Assembly (NCBI GenBank): GCA_017985675.1
Contig: JAGNXB010000018.1
Coordinates: forward strand, 1-32,873
DNA: 32,873 nt
Origin: Saprospiraceae bacterium
GTDB taxonomy: Bacteria > Bacteroidota > Bacteroidia > Chitinophagales > Saprospiraceae
Direction of reading: 5' to 3'
The stretch's first letter is position 1, and every line of letters starts with the position of its first letter. The notes beneath the pieces are model-generated. The model was not told the DNA's origin and did no database searches. It was given only the letters and a program-made list of their open reading frames with translations. A program made the translations under genes and the position numbers. This document shows positions 25,836 through 32,751 of the stretch, piece after piece.

Positions 25836-27032
25836 ATGCCTGTTCGAAAAATCTCCGCTGATTGGATTTTTCCTGTTGCAGCACCACCAATTCGCAACGG
25901 CGTTATCCTTGTCGATGCCAAAGGAACTATCCTTGGAATAGACCAATTAGCACATCATGAACCCTCTACTCTAGAGGCTTATTCCGGTGTTTTGGTGCCT
26001 GGTTTTATTAATACACATTGCCATATGGAGCTTTCCCATATGATAGGTGTGGCGCCGAGTGGAACAGGACTTATATCCTTTATTACGAAAGTGGTACAGG
26101 GGCGTCAGGCCGGGAAGGAAGTTATTGAAGCAGCCATTGCCCAGGCCGAAACAAATATGCTGGAGGCGGGTATTGTTGCCGTTGGCGATATATCCAACAA
26201 AACAGATACATACCCGCTGAAGGCAAAAGGGCACATGCGGTATTACACCTTTGTTGAGTGTTTTGATTTCCTTCAGGATGATCGGGCCTCTGAAGTATTA
26301 GCTGGCTACAAGCCGGTTTTTGATGAGCTCGGGCTCACTTTAGGCAGCGCAAAATCCCTGGTACCTCATGCCCCTTATAGTGTAAGCCCAGCCCTATTTA
26401 AATTATTACATGATTTAAATGCCTCCGAGCGTCGGACGATCTCGATCCATAATCAGGAAACACCTGCCGAAGATCAACTCTTTCTGGAGGGAAATGGTCC
26501 CTTCCATGATTTTTATGCTCGTATTGGCATTTCGTTGGCTGCATTTTCTCCCACAGCCAAATCTTCGATTCAATATGCGATGACCCATATGGATCCCGGG
26601 CATCGTACCCTCTTTGTGCACAACACCCTGACCCGATCGGAAGATATCCGCTCTGCACAGGAATGGAGTGATCAGGTCTATTGGGCCACTTGCCCCAACG
26701 CAAATTTATACATCGAAAATCGACTTCCGGATTACAAGGCGTTTATCGATGCCGGCGCCCGCATGACCATTGGTACAGATAGCCTTACTTCCAATTGGCA
26801 ATTGTCCATCCTGGAAGAAATGAAAACGATTCAGCGTTATAATGCCTGGATTCCCTTCGAGCAATTGCTGAACTGGGCTACATTGAATGGCGCAGAGGCC
26901 CTGGGTTTTCAAAAAGAATTGGGCTCACTGGAACCCGGTAAAAAACCAGGTGTTGTGCTGCTCAATCTTGATCCAGATCGGTTGACATTAACGCCAGATA
27001 CCCGGGGAAAAGTCATCGTTCCGGCTCATTAA
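25836..27032 (+). CDS. Amidohydrolase superfamily protein (cytosine/adenine deaminase-like)
   Basis: A 398-residue cytoplasmic metal-dependent hydrolase of the ATZ/TRZ and chlorohydrolase type. The metal ligands are visible: HCH (His61, His63) in NTHCHMELSH, His in SIHNQE with the conserved Glu, His in LFVHNT, and Asp in GTDSLTSN. The C-terminal LGSLEPGKKPGVVLL is the usual composite-domain end. Members deaminate nucleobases, guanine, or aminodeoxyfutalosine in the futalosine menaquinone route; the substrate here cannot be fixed from sequence. It lies 8 nt after DUF1015, so the two are cotranscribed. Its last 20 bases overlap the 3' end of the convergent GSCFA gene. Confidence 0.85.
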   Translation: MPVRKISADWIFPVAAPPIRNGVILVDAKGTILGIDQLAHHEPSTLEAYSGVLVPGFINTHCHMELSHMIGVAPSGTGLISFITKVVQGRQAGKEVIEAAIAQAETNMLEAGIVAVGDISNKTDTYPLKAKGHMRYYTFVECFDFLQDDRASEVLAGYKPVFDELGLTLGSAKSLVPHAPYSVSPALFKLLHDLNASERRTISIHNQETPAEDQLFLEGNGPFHDFYARIGISLAAFSPTAKSSIQYAMTHMDPGHRTLFVHNTLTRSEDIRSAQEWSDQVYWATCPNANLYIENRLPDYKAFIDAGARMTIGTDSLTSNWQLSILEEMKTIQRYNAWIPFEQLLNWATLNGAEALGFQKELGSLEPGKKPGVVLLNLDPDRLTLTPDTRGKVIVPAH

Positions 27033-27993
27033 AAAGGAAGTTATAGGCAGGCCATTGTTTTTTCAAAAGATCAATCCGTTCCCTTATCGCCATAAGGTGT
27101 TTTTGATATCCGGGTGTATCGGGATGTAACGGACGATGGGCCCTTGATGCGGTTATTTTTCGGATGTCCGTGAGGAGGTCGGCTTCAGCGGGATCAAACC
27201 AGCTATTTAAAAACCGGTCATAAATCACTTGGACTGCAGCGTTAGAAGGATGGATTAAGTCATCGGCATAAAACCGGTAGTCTCGCAGTTCATCATTTAA
27301 TAATTCGTAAGAAGGGAAATAAGCTACCCCCTTTTTTTTCAAATAGTCGGCCAGCAGATGCAAAGTGGCCTTACTTCTTGTATTGGCTACAAAACCGTTA
27401 CGCAGATAACGGACTGGTGAAACAGTGGTTATGATTTGCAATGAAGGATTGAATTGGCGTAAACAGTGGATCAAATGGTCATAGACCTCGATTAGCTCTT
27501 GTAATCCTGCGTAGTATTCTTCAAATGCGGATGCCGGTCGTTTGTGGCAATTGGCTACCACCAATTGACGCTCTTTATCCAGGAAGAGTTGTGTATGGCC
27601 CCAAGTGAGCACCAGGATTTTCGATTGGGCTAATGATCTTCGGCCTTGATCAAATGCATCATTGATATGCGCTAAAGCTTTGTCGCGGTCGGGATGACTG
27701 TAATCGCCATGATGCCACGGTGAGTGGTATAGATCAGCATAAGGAACCAATTCCTCAGCTTCAAACTGTTTACCTTCAACGAGTCGCTCAATTTGCCTGG
27801 CCATCACCAGCGGATTATAAACGATGCCATACGGGCTGATAGCAACCTGAAATTGATCGATTATTAATTTGTTGCTTATCGTATTGCTAAAGCAGGAGCC
27901 CCAAAGCATCAGTTTATCCGCATACAAAAAGGGATGTGTGGCGTGATCTGGTGGGATGCTGGTAAAGAAGGGAAGTGTAGAAGTGCTGGACAT
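27013..27993 (-). CDS. GSCFA domain protein
   Basis: A 326-residue protein with the family-naming GSCF motif in LMLWGSCFSNTIS, followed by ISPYGIVYNP, LTWGHTQLF and TTVSPVRYLRNGF. GSCFA resembles SGNH-type esterases: the Ser in GSCFS, and YADDLIHPSN near the C-terminus, which would supply Asp and His. The substrate is unknown and no signal peptide is obvious. The ATG at 27993 is chosen because a -7 box ends six bases upstream; a longer in-frame start at 28077 would lie inside the divergent gene. It ends with a 20-bp tail-to-tail overlap with the amidohydrolase gene. Confidence 0.85.
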   Translation of the reverse strand: MSSTSTLPFFTSIPPDHATHPFLYADKLMLWGSCFSNTISNKLIIDQFQVAISPYGIVYNPLVMARQIERLVEGKQFEAEELVPYADLYHSPWHHGDYSHPDRDKALAHINDAFDQGRRSLAQSKILVLTWGHTQLFLDKERQLVVANCHKRPASAFEEYYAGLQELIEVYDHLIHCLRQFNPSLQIITTVSPVRYLRNGFVANTRSKATLHLLADYLKKKGVAYFPSYELLNDELRDYRFYADDLIHPSNAAVQVIYDRFLNSWFDPAEADLLTDIRKITASRAHRPLHPDTPGYQKHLMAIRERIDLLKKQWPAYNFLFNEPER

Positions 27994-27998
27994 CGCTC

Positions 27999-28036
27999 CA
28001 AAAGTAGTATTTTCCGCCTCCAAATTTGTACCTTTC
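27999..28036. promoter_or_regulatory. Compact divergent promoter between GSCFA and the YbjN-like pair
   Basis: Only 45 bp separate the two start codons. On the minus strand TACTTTTG (28006-27999) is an exact -7 box, ending six bases from the GSCFA ATG. On the plus strand TACCTTTC (28029-28036; one mismatch) ends three bases from the ATG at 28039, with the palindrome CAAATTTG (28021-28028) just before it. Both transcripts would be leaderless or nearly so. The two units may be co-regulated. Confidence 0.5.
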
Positions 28037-28038
28037 AC

Positions 28039-29367
28039 ATGGCATGGTTTGATAGATTGCGTGTCCACAAAGCGCAACCCTTTGATTCCCGGTTACTCCG
28101 CCTTGGAAGGTATACAGATGCGTATAAGTCGGCAGACCAATACAAGGCATGGGAGCGTGCCATAGTTTACTTCGCAGGAAACAAATGGGAAAAAAGTTTC
28201 CAGCATGTCCTTTATTATCTGCACGATCCCATCGAAGGGAATATCCATTGGGTCGCCGATCGGGAAGGCAGGTTCAGTTTTGAGCTCTATCAGGGTTCCA
28301 GGAGGATAAGCGGTGTCTTGGGCAATACAGGTTGTGAAGCAGTGACGACAGTAGGGCGGGTATTTGATGTAGAGGAATCACTTCTCCTTAAATTGCTGGA
28401 GATCAATTACAGGCTGCGATTTGTGTTTTATGCGCTTGAAGAAGACGGGCGCATTATTCTGCGCTTTAGTATTGCCGCCAGGGAGGCAGACCCGTATAAA
28501 TTGGTGGCAGCGCTGAAAGAAATGGCGCTGGAGGCAGATCATATGGATGACAAACTGACCACTGAATATGGAAGCTTGCAACCGATTTTTGAGCCACACA
28601 TTAAAGAAAAGCCAGAGTCAGAAGTAATCATCAGCATACAATGGTTTAGGACGCAAATCAGTGCGCTTACTCAATGGTTTGAACAGGAAAAGGAACGCCA
28701 TGCCAAATATCCTGCAGGCTTTTGTTATGCGGTGCTGGCAACACTTTATAAGATCGAATTTCTGCTTACACCACAGGGACACCTCAAGGAAGTGATAGAG
28801 AACATTCATCAATCCTATTTTCAGCCATCCGATCAACAGCAGATCTTACGGCTGGAGTCGATGGTTGATCAACTAGGTAAGTTGGCGGCATTGCCGGATA
28901 TCATTTTAAAGGCCGATTTTTATGAGGTGACCACCACGTTTGGTACGGTAGAGCCCTTAGCTTCGGATCGTTTGCGACAGATCCTATTGGCTGAAGTAGA
29001 CCAGATTGACAGTTATAACATACTTCCTTCGCGGGTTTATGCAGCCCATATTCCCGGATTTATTATAGGATATTGTCTGTACCGTTATGCTTTGCCCGGG
29101 CTGGTGAGAGACCTTTTTGCGTTGTATTATTTTCTAACGGAGCCGGAATTTGTCCAGGCATTAGGATACCCTTTTCTGGGCAAGGGCCGTGGAGAAGGAT
29201 TTGACAAAAAAGCGATTCACAAAACGATCCGGCATCTTCAGGAGGAATGGTCAGACCGATTGAAATGTGAAGGCTTGTTTCCTGAATCGTTGGATTTTAG
29301 TGACAATATCGCATTTGGAAAAAGTTATCTGTTGATGTTGGCCCATACCAAAATTGAAGAGCTATGA
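28039..29367 (+). CDS. Uncharacterised protein with YbjN/CesT-like N-terminal domain
   Basis: A 442-residue soluble protein that I do not recognise as a named family. Residues about 30-180 have the alternating strand-helix pattern of YbjN or type III secretion chaperone-like folds: FELYQGSRRISG, LLLKLLEINYRLRFVFYALEEDGRIILRF and LVAALKEMALEADHMDDKL. The rest (about 200-442) is mostly helical, with no repeats or catalytic motif seen. No signal peptide is present. The ATG at 28039 is preferred over an upstream start at 27934, which would run through the divergent GSCFA gene. It overlaps the next gene by 4 nt (ATGA), and the downstream product shares the LL-x-N-x-L...D-x-L pattern, suggesting the two proteins work together. 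Confidence 0.7.
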   Translation: MAWFDRLRVHKAQPFDSRLLRLGRYTDAYKSADQYKAWERAIVYFAGNKWEKSFQHVLYYLHDPIEGNIHWVADREGRFSFELYQGSRRISGVLGNTGCEAVTTVGRVFDVEESLLLKLLEINYRLRFVFYALEEDGRIILRFSIAAREADPYKLVAALKEMALEADHMDDKLTTEYGSLQPIFEPHIKEKPESEVIISIQWFRTQISALTQWFEQEKERHAKYPAGFCYAVLATLYKIEFLLTPQGHLKEVIENIHQSYFQPSDQQQILRLESMVDQLGKLAALPDIILKADFYEVTTTFGTVEPLASDRLRQILLAEVDQIDSYNILPSRVYAAHIPGFIIGYCLYRYALPGLVRDLFALYYFLTEPEFVQALGYPFLGKGRGEGFDKKAIHKTIRHLQEEWSDRLKCEGLFPESLDFSDNIAFGKSYLLMLAHTKIEEL

Positions 29368-30290
29368 GGGCGCACATTCCATTTAGATCTGAGCTCCTGG
29401 CACATGGTTTGGACAGTTCTTCCCCTGCGCTCCCATTGGGTGTCGGGTACTTTTTATTCCCAGCCGATGTGCTCGGATCTTATCGCGATCTCGTTTTGGA
29501 AAGAGATAACGTACGGTTGGAATCCGAATTGGTATTCCTGAATAGCGTAAGTGGCATAGCTATTGGATATACCAATGAAAATAGTTGGTCTGGAGCTGCT
29601 GTTTTCGCAAGTACGCCTTTAGAACCAGTAGCTTATTTTGTCAATGCATTGACTGTGCCGCTTGAGGACAGGGAGGAATTGCCTTTGCCTGAGGAAGGCA
29701 TGGTCTTTTGGGGATTTGATGTGGCGGACAGGATTACTTGTGTATATCGGGTATTGGATGGCAAATGGGTAAGTTTTCCAGTGGCTGAAGTGACACAATC
29801 GTTGGAAGCGGTAAAAAATAAGCAATCAGGCGAAGCGAGTGGAGGAGATGCGAATGTGCCAGGTCTGGATCGATTGCCTGCTTTTCAGCCAGAGGGTGTT
29901 GCCCAAACATTAGAGCATATGTTAAAGGTAATGGGATATGATCCTTTGCCAGCCCGGCGTAGTCGCAATGCCTGGGCGATCAGGGAGGGATCAGCGAAAC
30001 TCCATTTGGCTTATGCTGAGGAACATGCTACATTGTGCGCCGAGGTTCATCTGGTTCGGATAGGTGTCGAGACATCGCGGAAGGCCTTGTTGACTTTTTT
30101 GTTGCGTGAAAACCGGCATCTGAAAGGATACGGGTTTAGTATTCAGGGTGATTTGGTGGTTGTAGCCTTACATATACCTGCCGTTTTTATCCGGGAAGAG
30201 GTGACTTCTGCACTTTTTTTACAGCTTTTGAAAGAATGTGATGTTTATGATAATCAGCTAGTAAGCGTTTATGGTGCAAAATGGATCTAA
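29364..30290 (+). CDS. Uncharacterised protein with C-terminal YbjN/CesT-like domain
   Basis: A 308-residue soluble protein, unrecognised. Residues 1-145 are a beta-rich domain with no known motif (for example SGIAIGYTNENSWSG and WGFDVADRITCVYRV). A Gly/Ser/Asn-rich linker (about 155-175) leads to a C-terminal domain (178-308) with LEHMLKVMGY, a strand pair ending in LCAEVHL, and ALLTFLLRENRHLKGYGFSI then LQLLKECDVYDNQLVSVYG. That block resembles residues 115-180 of the protein encoded upstream, with a LLxxN helix, an FSI strand, and an acidic D-x-YD-x-L end. The gene overlaps the upstream one as ATGA and ends 100 nt before the PorP-like gene. Partner or chaperone roles are inference. Confidence 0.7.
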   Translation: MRAHIPFRSELLAHGLDSSSPALPLGVGYFLFPADVLGSYRDLVLERDNVRLESELVFLNSVSGIAIGYTNENSWSGAAVFASTPLEPVAYFVNALTVPLEDREELPLPEEGMVFWGFDVADRITCVYRVLDGKWVSFPVAEVTQSLEAVKNKQSGEASGGDANVPGLDRLPAFQPEGVAQTLEHMLKVMGYDPLPARRSRNAWAIREGSAKLHLAYAEEHATLCAEVHLVRIGVETSRKALLTFLLRENRHLKGYGFSIQGDLVVVALHIPAVFIREEVTSALFLQLLKECDVYDNQLVSVYGAKWI

Positions 30291-30389
30291 AAGTTTTAAC
30301 AACAAAATACTCACAAAACCCTGGCAACTATCGTTAAGAATTATTAATATTGCTACTTCTTATTCGAAAGCTGTTCAATAAACCTGCTT

Positions 30390-31454
30390 ATGAAGCTATT
30401 TACAAAGATTTCTCTATTCGCCAAATCACTTGTCATCTTAGGGTGGTTGGCTTCTCCTGTCCAGGTTCAGGCACAGGATATTCACTTCTCACAGTTCTAT
30501 ATGGCCCCGTTGTATCTCAACCCGGCCTTGACAGGAATTATGAACTGTACCCACCGTATCACGGGTAATTACCGTAATCAGTGGGCCAGTATCCTCAGGT
30601 CCAATGCCTACAATACGTATAATGTCTCCTATGACCAACGTATTGCTGTTGGCCGGAGAGACTATTTAGGTGTAGGCGCCAATTTTTATGGGGATGTAGC
30701 GGGCTCTGCGGATTTCAGTACAGTCAAATTCATGGGATCTGTCTCCTATAGCAAACAAATGTCGGGTACCCGTAATTCGGGCCACTACCTGGTTGCTGGA
30801 GCTGACCTGGGCATCGTACAACGCGGCCTGGATTTTAATGCGTTGCAATGGGGTACCCAGCACAATGGTGACGGACAACATGACCCGACGCGTCCTTCTT
30901 TTGAAAACTTTGACCGCAGCAACTTCTTCTATCCGGATCTTTCTGCAGGTTTGCTTTGGTTTTCAGTATTTGATGCCAACAATAATCTTTATTTTGGTGG
31001 TGCTTTCCACCATATCAACCGCGCCAACGTTTCATTTAATGAAAATCGCACTGAGTTGATGTATAGCAAATTTACAATCCATGCCGGTGGTGAATTTGAA
31101 TTGACTCGCCGTTTTGCATTGGTTCCGGGTATCGTGACCTTCCTTCAGGGTCCATCCCTGGAAATCAACGGTGGAACGAGCTTCAAATTTAATCTGGGCA
31201 ACCAGCGTTTGTATCAGGCATTTATGTTTGGTACCTGGGTACGTCTGGCCAACAAATTGGATAAAGGTATTCTTGCTGATGCTATGATTTTGAGCACACG
31301 TTTTGAATACGATCGTTTTGGTGTAGGATTCAGCTATGACTTGAATATCTCGTCACTGAGTAATGCATCCAATAATCAGGGTGGCTTTGAACTTGCCGCA
31401 TTCTACAAAATATGTGGACCTGAGCGTCGAGGTGTTTACTGCCCAAGCTTCTAA
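30390..31454 (+). CDS. PorP/SprF family type IX secretion system membrane protein
   Basis: A 354-residue outer-membrane protein. A signal peptide (about residues 1-28, ending near QVQAQ) is followed by DIHFSQFYMAPLYLNPALTG, the hallmark start of the PorP/SprF family, then NYRNQW and a beta-strand-rich barrel ending with GGFELAAFYKICGP. SprF-type members assist surface delivery of particular CHU-domain adhesins such as SprB in Flavobacterium, so this gene may serve a large surface protein like the one at 0.1-4.2 kb, although it is not adjacent to it. The 99-nt upstream gap is A+T-rich but shows no exact TAnnTTTG. A strong hairpin terminator follows 33 nt after the stop. Confidence 0.9.
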   Translation: MKLFTKISLFAKSLVILGWLASPVQVQAQDIHFSQFYMAPLYLNPALTGIMNCTHRITGNYRNQWASILRSNAYNTYNVSYDQRIAVGRRDYLGVGANFYGDVAGSADFSTVKFMGSVSYSKQMSGTRNSGHYLVAGADLGIVQRGLDFNALQWGTQHNGDGQHDPTRPSFENFDRSNFFYPDLSAGLLWFSVFDANNNLYFGGAFHHINRANVSFNENRTELMYSKFTIHAGGEFELTRRFALVPGIVTFLQGPSLEINGGTSFKFNLGNQRLYQAFMFGTWVRLANKLDKGILADAMILSTRFEYDRFGVGFSYDLNISSLSNASNNQGGFELAAFYKICGPERRGVYCPSF

Positions 31455-31477
31455 CTGGCGTTTTCATAAGAAATAAG

Positions 31478-31485
31478 TATATTTG
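31478..31485 (+). promoter_or_regulatory. -7 box upstream of the bactofilin gene (TATATTTG), beside the porP terminator
   Basis: An exact TAnnTTTG match two bases before the terminator hairpin. A transcript from it would begin near 31491, inside the 5' arm, and give a leader of about 60 nt to the bactofilin ATG at 31553. It may be a real promoter that starts past the terminator's left arm and so destroys the stem, or a chance match. Confidence 0.35.
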
Positions 31486-31487
31486 TC

Positions 31488-31524
31488 ATGCCCCGGGTGT
31501 TCCCCGGGGCATTTTTGGCTTTTT
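31488..31524 (+). terminator. Intrinsic terminator after the PorP/SprF-like gene
   Basis: ATGCCCCGGG (31488-31497) pairs perfectly with CCCGGGGCAT (31503-31512) around a five-base loop. TTTTT follows and then a second T run. It lies 33 nt beyond the stop codon and is the clearest intrinsic terminator in the window. Confidence 0.85.
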
Positions 31525-31552
31525 ATTGACCATCATCTTAAGATAAACGATT

Positions 31553-31987
31553 ATGTTTGGATCCAAGACTGAGGACAAGAACAAAAAAAATGCTTCACCT
31601 ATTGTTTCGACGGCTTCCGTTAATTCATTAGTGCAAGGGACAAGGGTAGAAGGTAACATTACAGCTGAAAGTGACTTCCGGATTGACGGACAATTGGAAG
31701 GAAATTTGAACTGCCAGGCCAAAGTTATTATCGGTTCTACAGGCCAGGTTATCGGTGATGTGCAATGCATGAATGCAATTATCGAAGGTTCATTTAAAGG
31801 TAACCTGCGGGTTGCTGAAGTGCTGAGTGTCAAGGAAACAGCACAGGTCACCGGAGATGTCAAGACCGACAAATTGATTGTCCATTCTGGGGCTGTGTTT
31901 AACGTGACCTGTACCATGGGCTCAGGTGAAAAAGCACGATCAACTTCGAATGCAGATAAAGCATCTGCGGCAACAGCAAATAACTGA
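31553..31987 (+). CDS. Bactofilin (polymer-forming cytoskeletal protein)
   Basis: A 144-residue cytoplasmic protein that assembles into non-polar filaments without nucleotide. The core (about 25-120) is the right-handed beta-helix of bactofilins, visible as regular hydrophobic turns: GTRVEGNITAESDFRIDGQLEG, AKVIIGSTGQVIGDVQ, IIEGSFKGNLRV and AQVTGDVKTDKLIVHSGAVF, with glycines at each turn. Short disordered tails flank the core. Bactofilins commonly scaffold cell-shape or envelope enzymes. The stop is 7 nt upstream of the AtpZ-like gene, so both are probably on one transcript. A bactofilin directly ahead of ATP synthase accessory genes is common in Bacteroidota by my recollection. Confidence 0.9.
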   Translation: MFGSKTEDKNKKNASPIVSTASVNSLVQGTRVEGNITAESDFRIDGQLEGNLNCQAKVIIGSTGQVIGDVQCMNAIIEGSFKGNLRVAEVLSVKETAQVTGDVKTDKLIVHSGAVFNVTCTMGSGEKARSTSNADKASAATANN

Positions 31988-31994
31988 AACGCTG

Positions 31995-32195
31995 ATGCCC
32001 GTGTCTGATAAAAACAGACGGTTTATTCAGTACACCGGCATGGGGCTGGAAATGGGCGTATTAATTTTTATTGGTGTTTGGCTAGGTAAGCGGGTGGACC
32101 TCTGGCTGCAAATGGAAAAGCCGGTTTTTATGCTTATCGGAGTGTTGTTATTTACCCTGGCGGCAATTTATCGGGTGATAAAAAGCCTGGGCTAA
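31995..32195 (+). CDS. AtpZ/AtpI-like F-ATP synthase accessory membrane protein
   Basis: A 66-residue inner-membrane protein with two hydrophobic helices, the first in the GMGLEMGVLIFIGVWLG segment and the second in VFMLIGVLLFTLAAIYRVI. This is the layout of AtpZ/AtpI proteins, which precede subunit a of F-type ATP synthases and help assemble the c ring or admit magnesium. The ATG at 31995 gives the typical short cytoplasmic start; an in-frame GTG at 31926 lies inside the bactofilin gene and would add a charged extension. It is followed 50 nt later by another membrane protein gene. The synthase genes themselves would lie beyond the window. Confidence 0.75.
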   Translation: MPVSDKNRRFIQYTGMGLEMGVLIFIGVWLGKRVDLWLQMEKPVFMLIGVLLFTLAAIYRVIKSLG

Positions 32196-32245
32196 ATCTA
32201 AGAACCAGGTGCCCTTCAATCGGGCTTAATTAATGGAAGCGATTT

Positions 32246-32653
32246 ATGTTGGACGGTGCTATTCATAAAAAGGATTGGCTTTGGTTTGGACTCCTTTCAA
32301 TCAGCATGGCATTGGTGGCAGCCGGATTGCAATGGCTCAACCCTGATTTTCTGACCTGGACGCAAGTGATGTGGCAATGGGTCTTTTTTACCCTAATGAC
32401 TGCTAAAATTCTCTTTTTAGGTGGGAAAGCAATTCTTCATCCCAATCCCAATTTATTTACGGCACTTACGCTTGGCTCCGTTTTGGGCAAATTAATGGCC
32501 AGCCTGATTTTTTTATTTATTTACACCAAGGTGCTCCAACCTGAAGGTCGGGCCTTTATCGTTTTGTTTTTTGTACTGTATCTCGGTTATACCATTTTCG
32601 AAATTCGAACCCTGTCCAGTATGGTTGGGCGTGCAGCTGCTAAAAAGCAATAA
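32246..32653 (+). CDS. Four-helix membrane protein, probable ATP synthase operon accessory
   Basis: A 135-residue integral membrane protein with four predicted helices (about residues 11-31, 38-62, 70-95 and 102-122) and a basic C-terminus. The size, helix count and position directly after an AtpZ-like gene fit the second small membrane protein often found ahead of atpB in Bacteroidota (AtpI/AtpR-like). I cannot name it further. After its stop comes a 220-nt repeat cluster with no gene to the end of the window, so if atpB follows, the repeats lie within or beside the operon. Confidence 0.6.
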   Translation: MLDGAIHKKDWLWFGLLSISMALVAAGLQWLNPDFLTWTQVMWQWVFFTLMTAKILFLGGKAILHPNPNLFTALTLGSVLGKLMASLIFLFIYTKVLQPEGRAFIVLFFVLYLGYTIFEIRTLSSMVGRAAAKKQ

Positions 32654-32656
32654 GGG

Positions 32657-32730
32657 AGTGGAGGAGTGGAGGAGTTGAGGAGGATGAGCTCACGTACCCC
32701 GCAGGGGTGAGCTCACGTACCCCGCAGGGG
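32657..32730 (+). repeat. Composite repeat: GGAGTGGAGGAGTTGAGG stretch and two tandem TGAGCTCAC cores
   Basis: A purine-rich GGAGT/GAGG array (32657-32684) begins four bases after the stop codon. It is followed by two exact tandem 23-bp units (32685-32707, 32708-32730), each TGAGCTCACGTACCCC followed by GCAGGGG. The CCCC-GCA-GGGG part can form a small stem. The same modules in the same order relative to the preceding gene occur at the window start and at 8159-8249. Confidence 0.85.
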
Positions 32731-32751
32731 CGAATGTCCAGTGGACATTCG
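32731..32751. repeat. 21-bp near-perfect palindrome
   Basis: CGAATGTCCA (32731-32740) and TGGACATTCG (32742-32751) are exact reverse complements around a single base. The left arm continues directly from the GGGG of the composite repeat. The right arm overlaps the start of the 54-bp repeat, so it joins the two repeat families. Confidence 0.8.
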
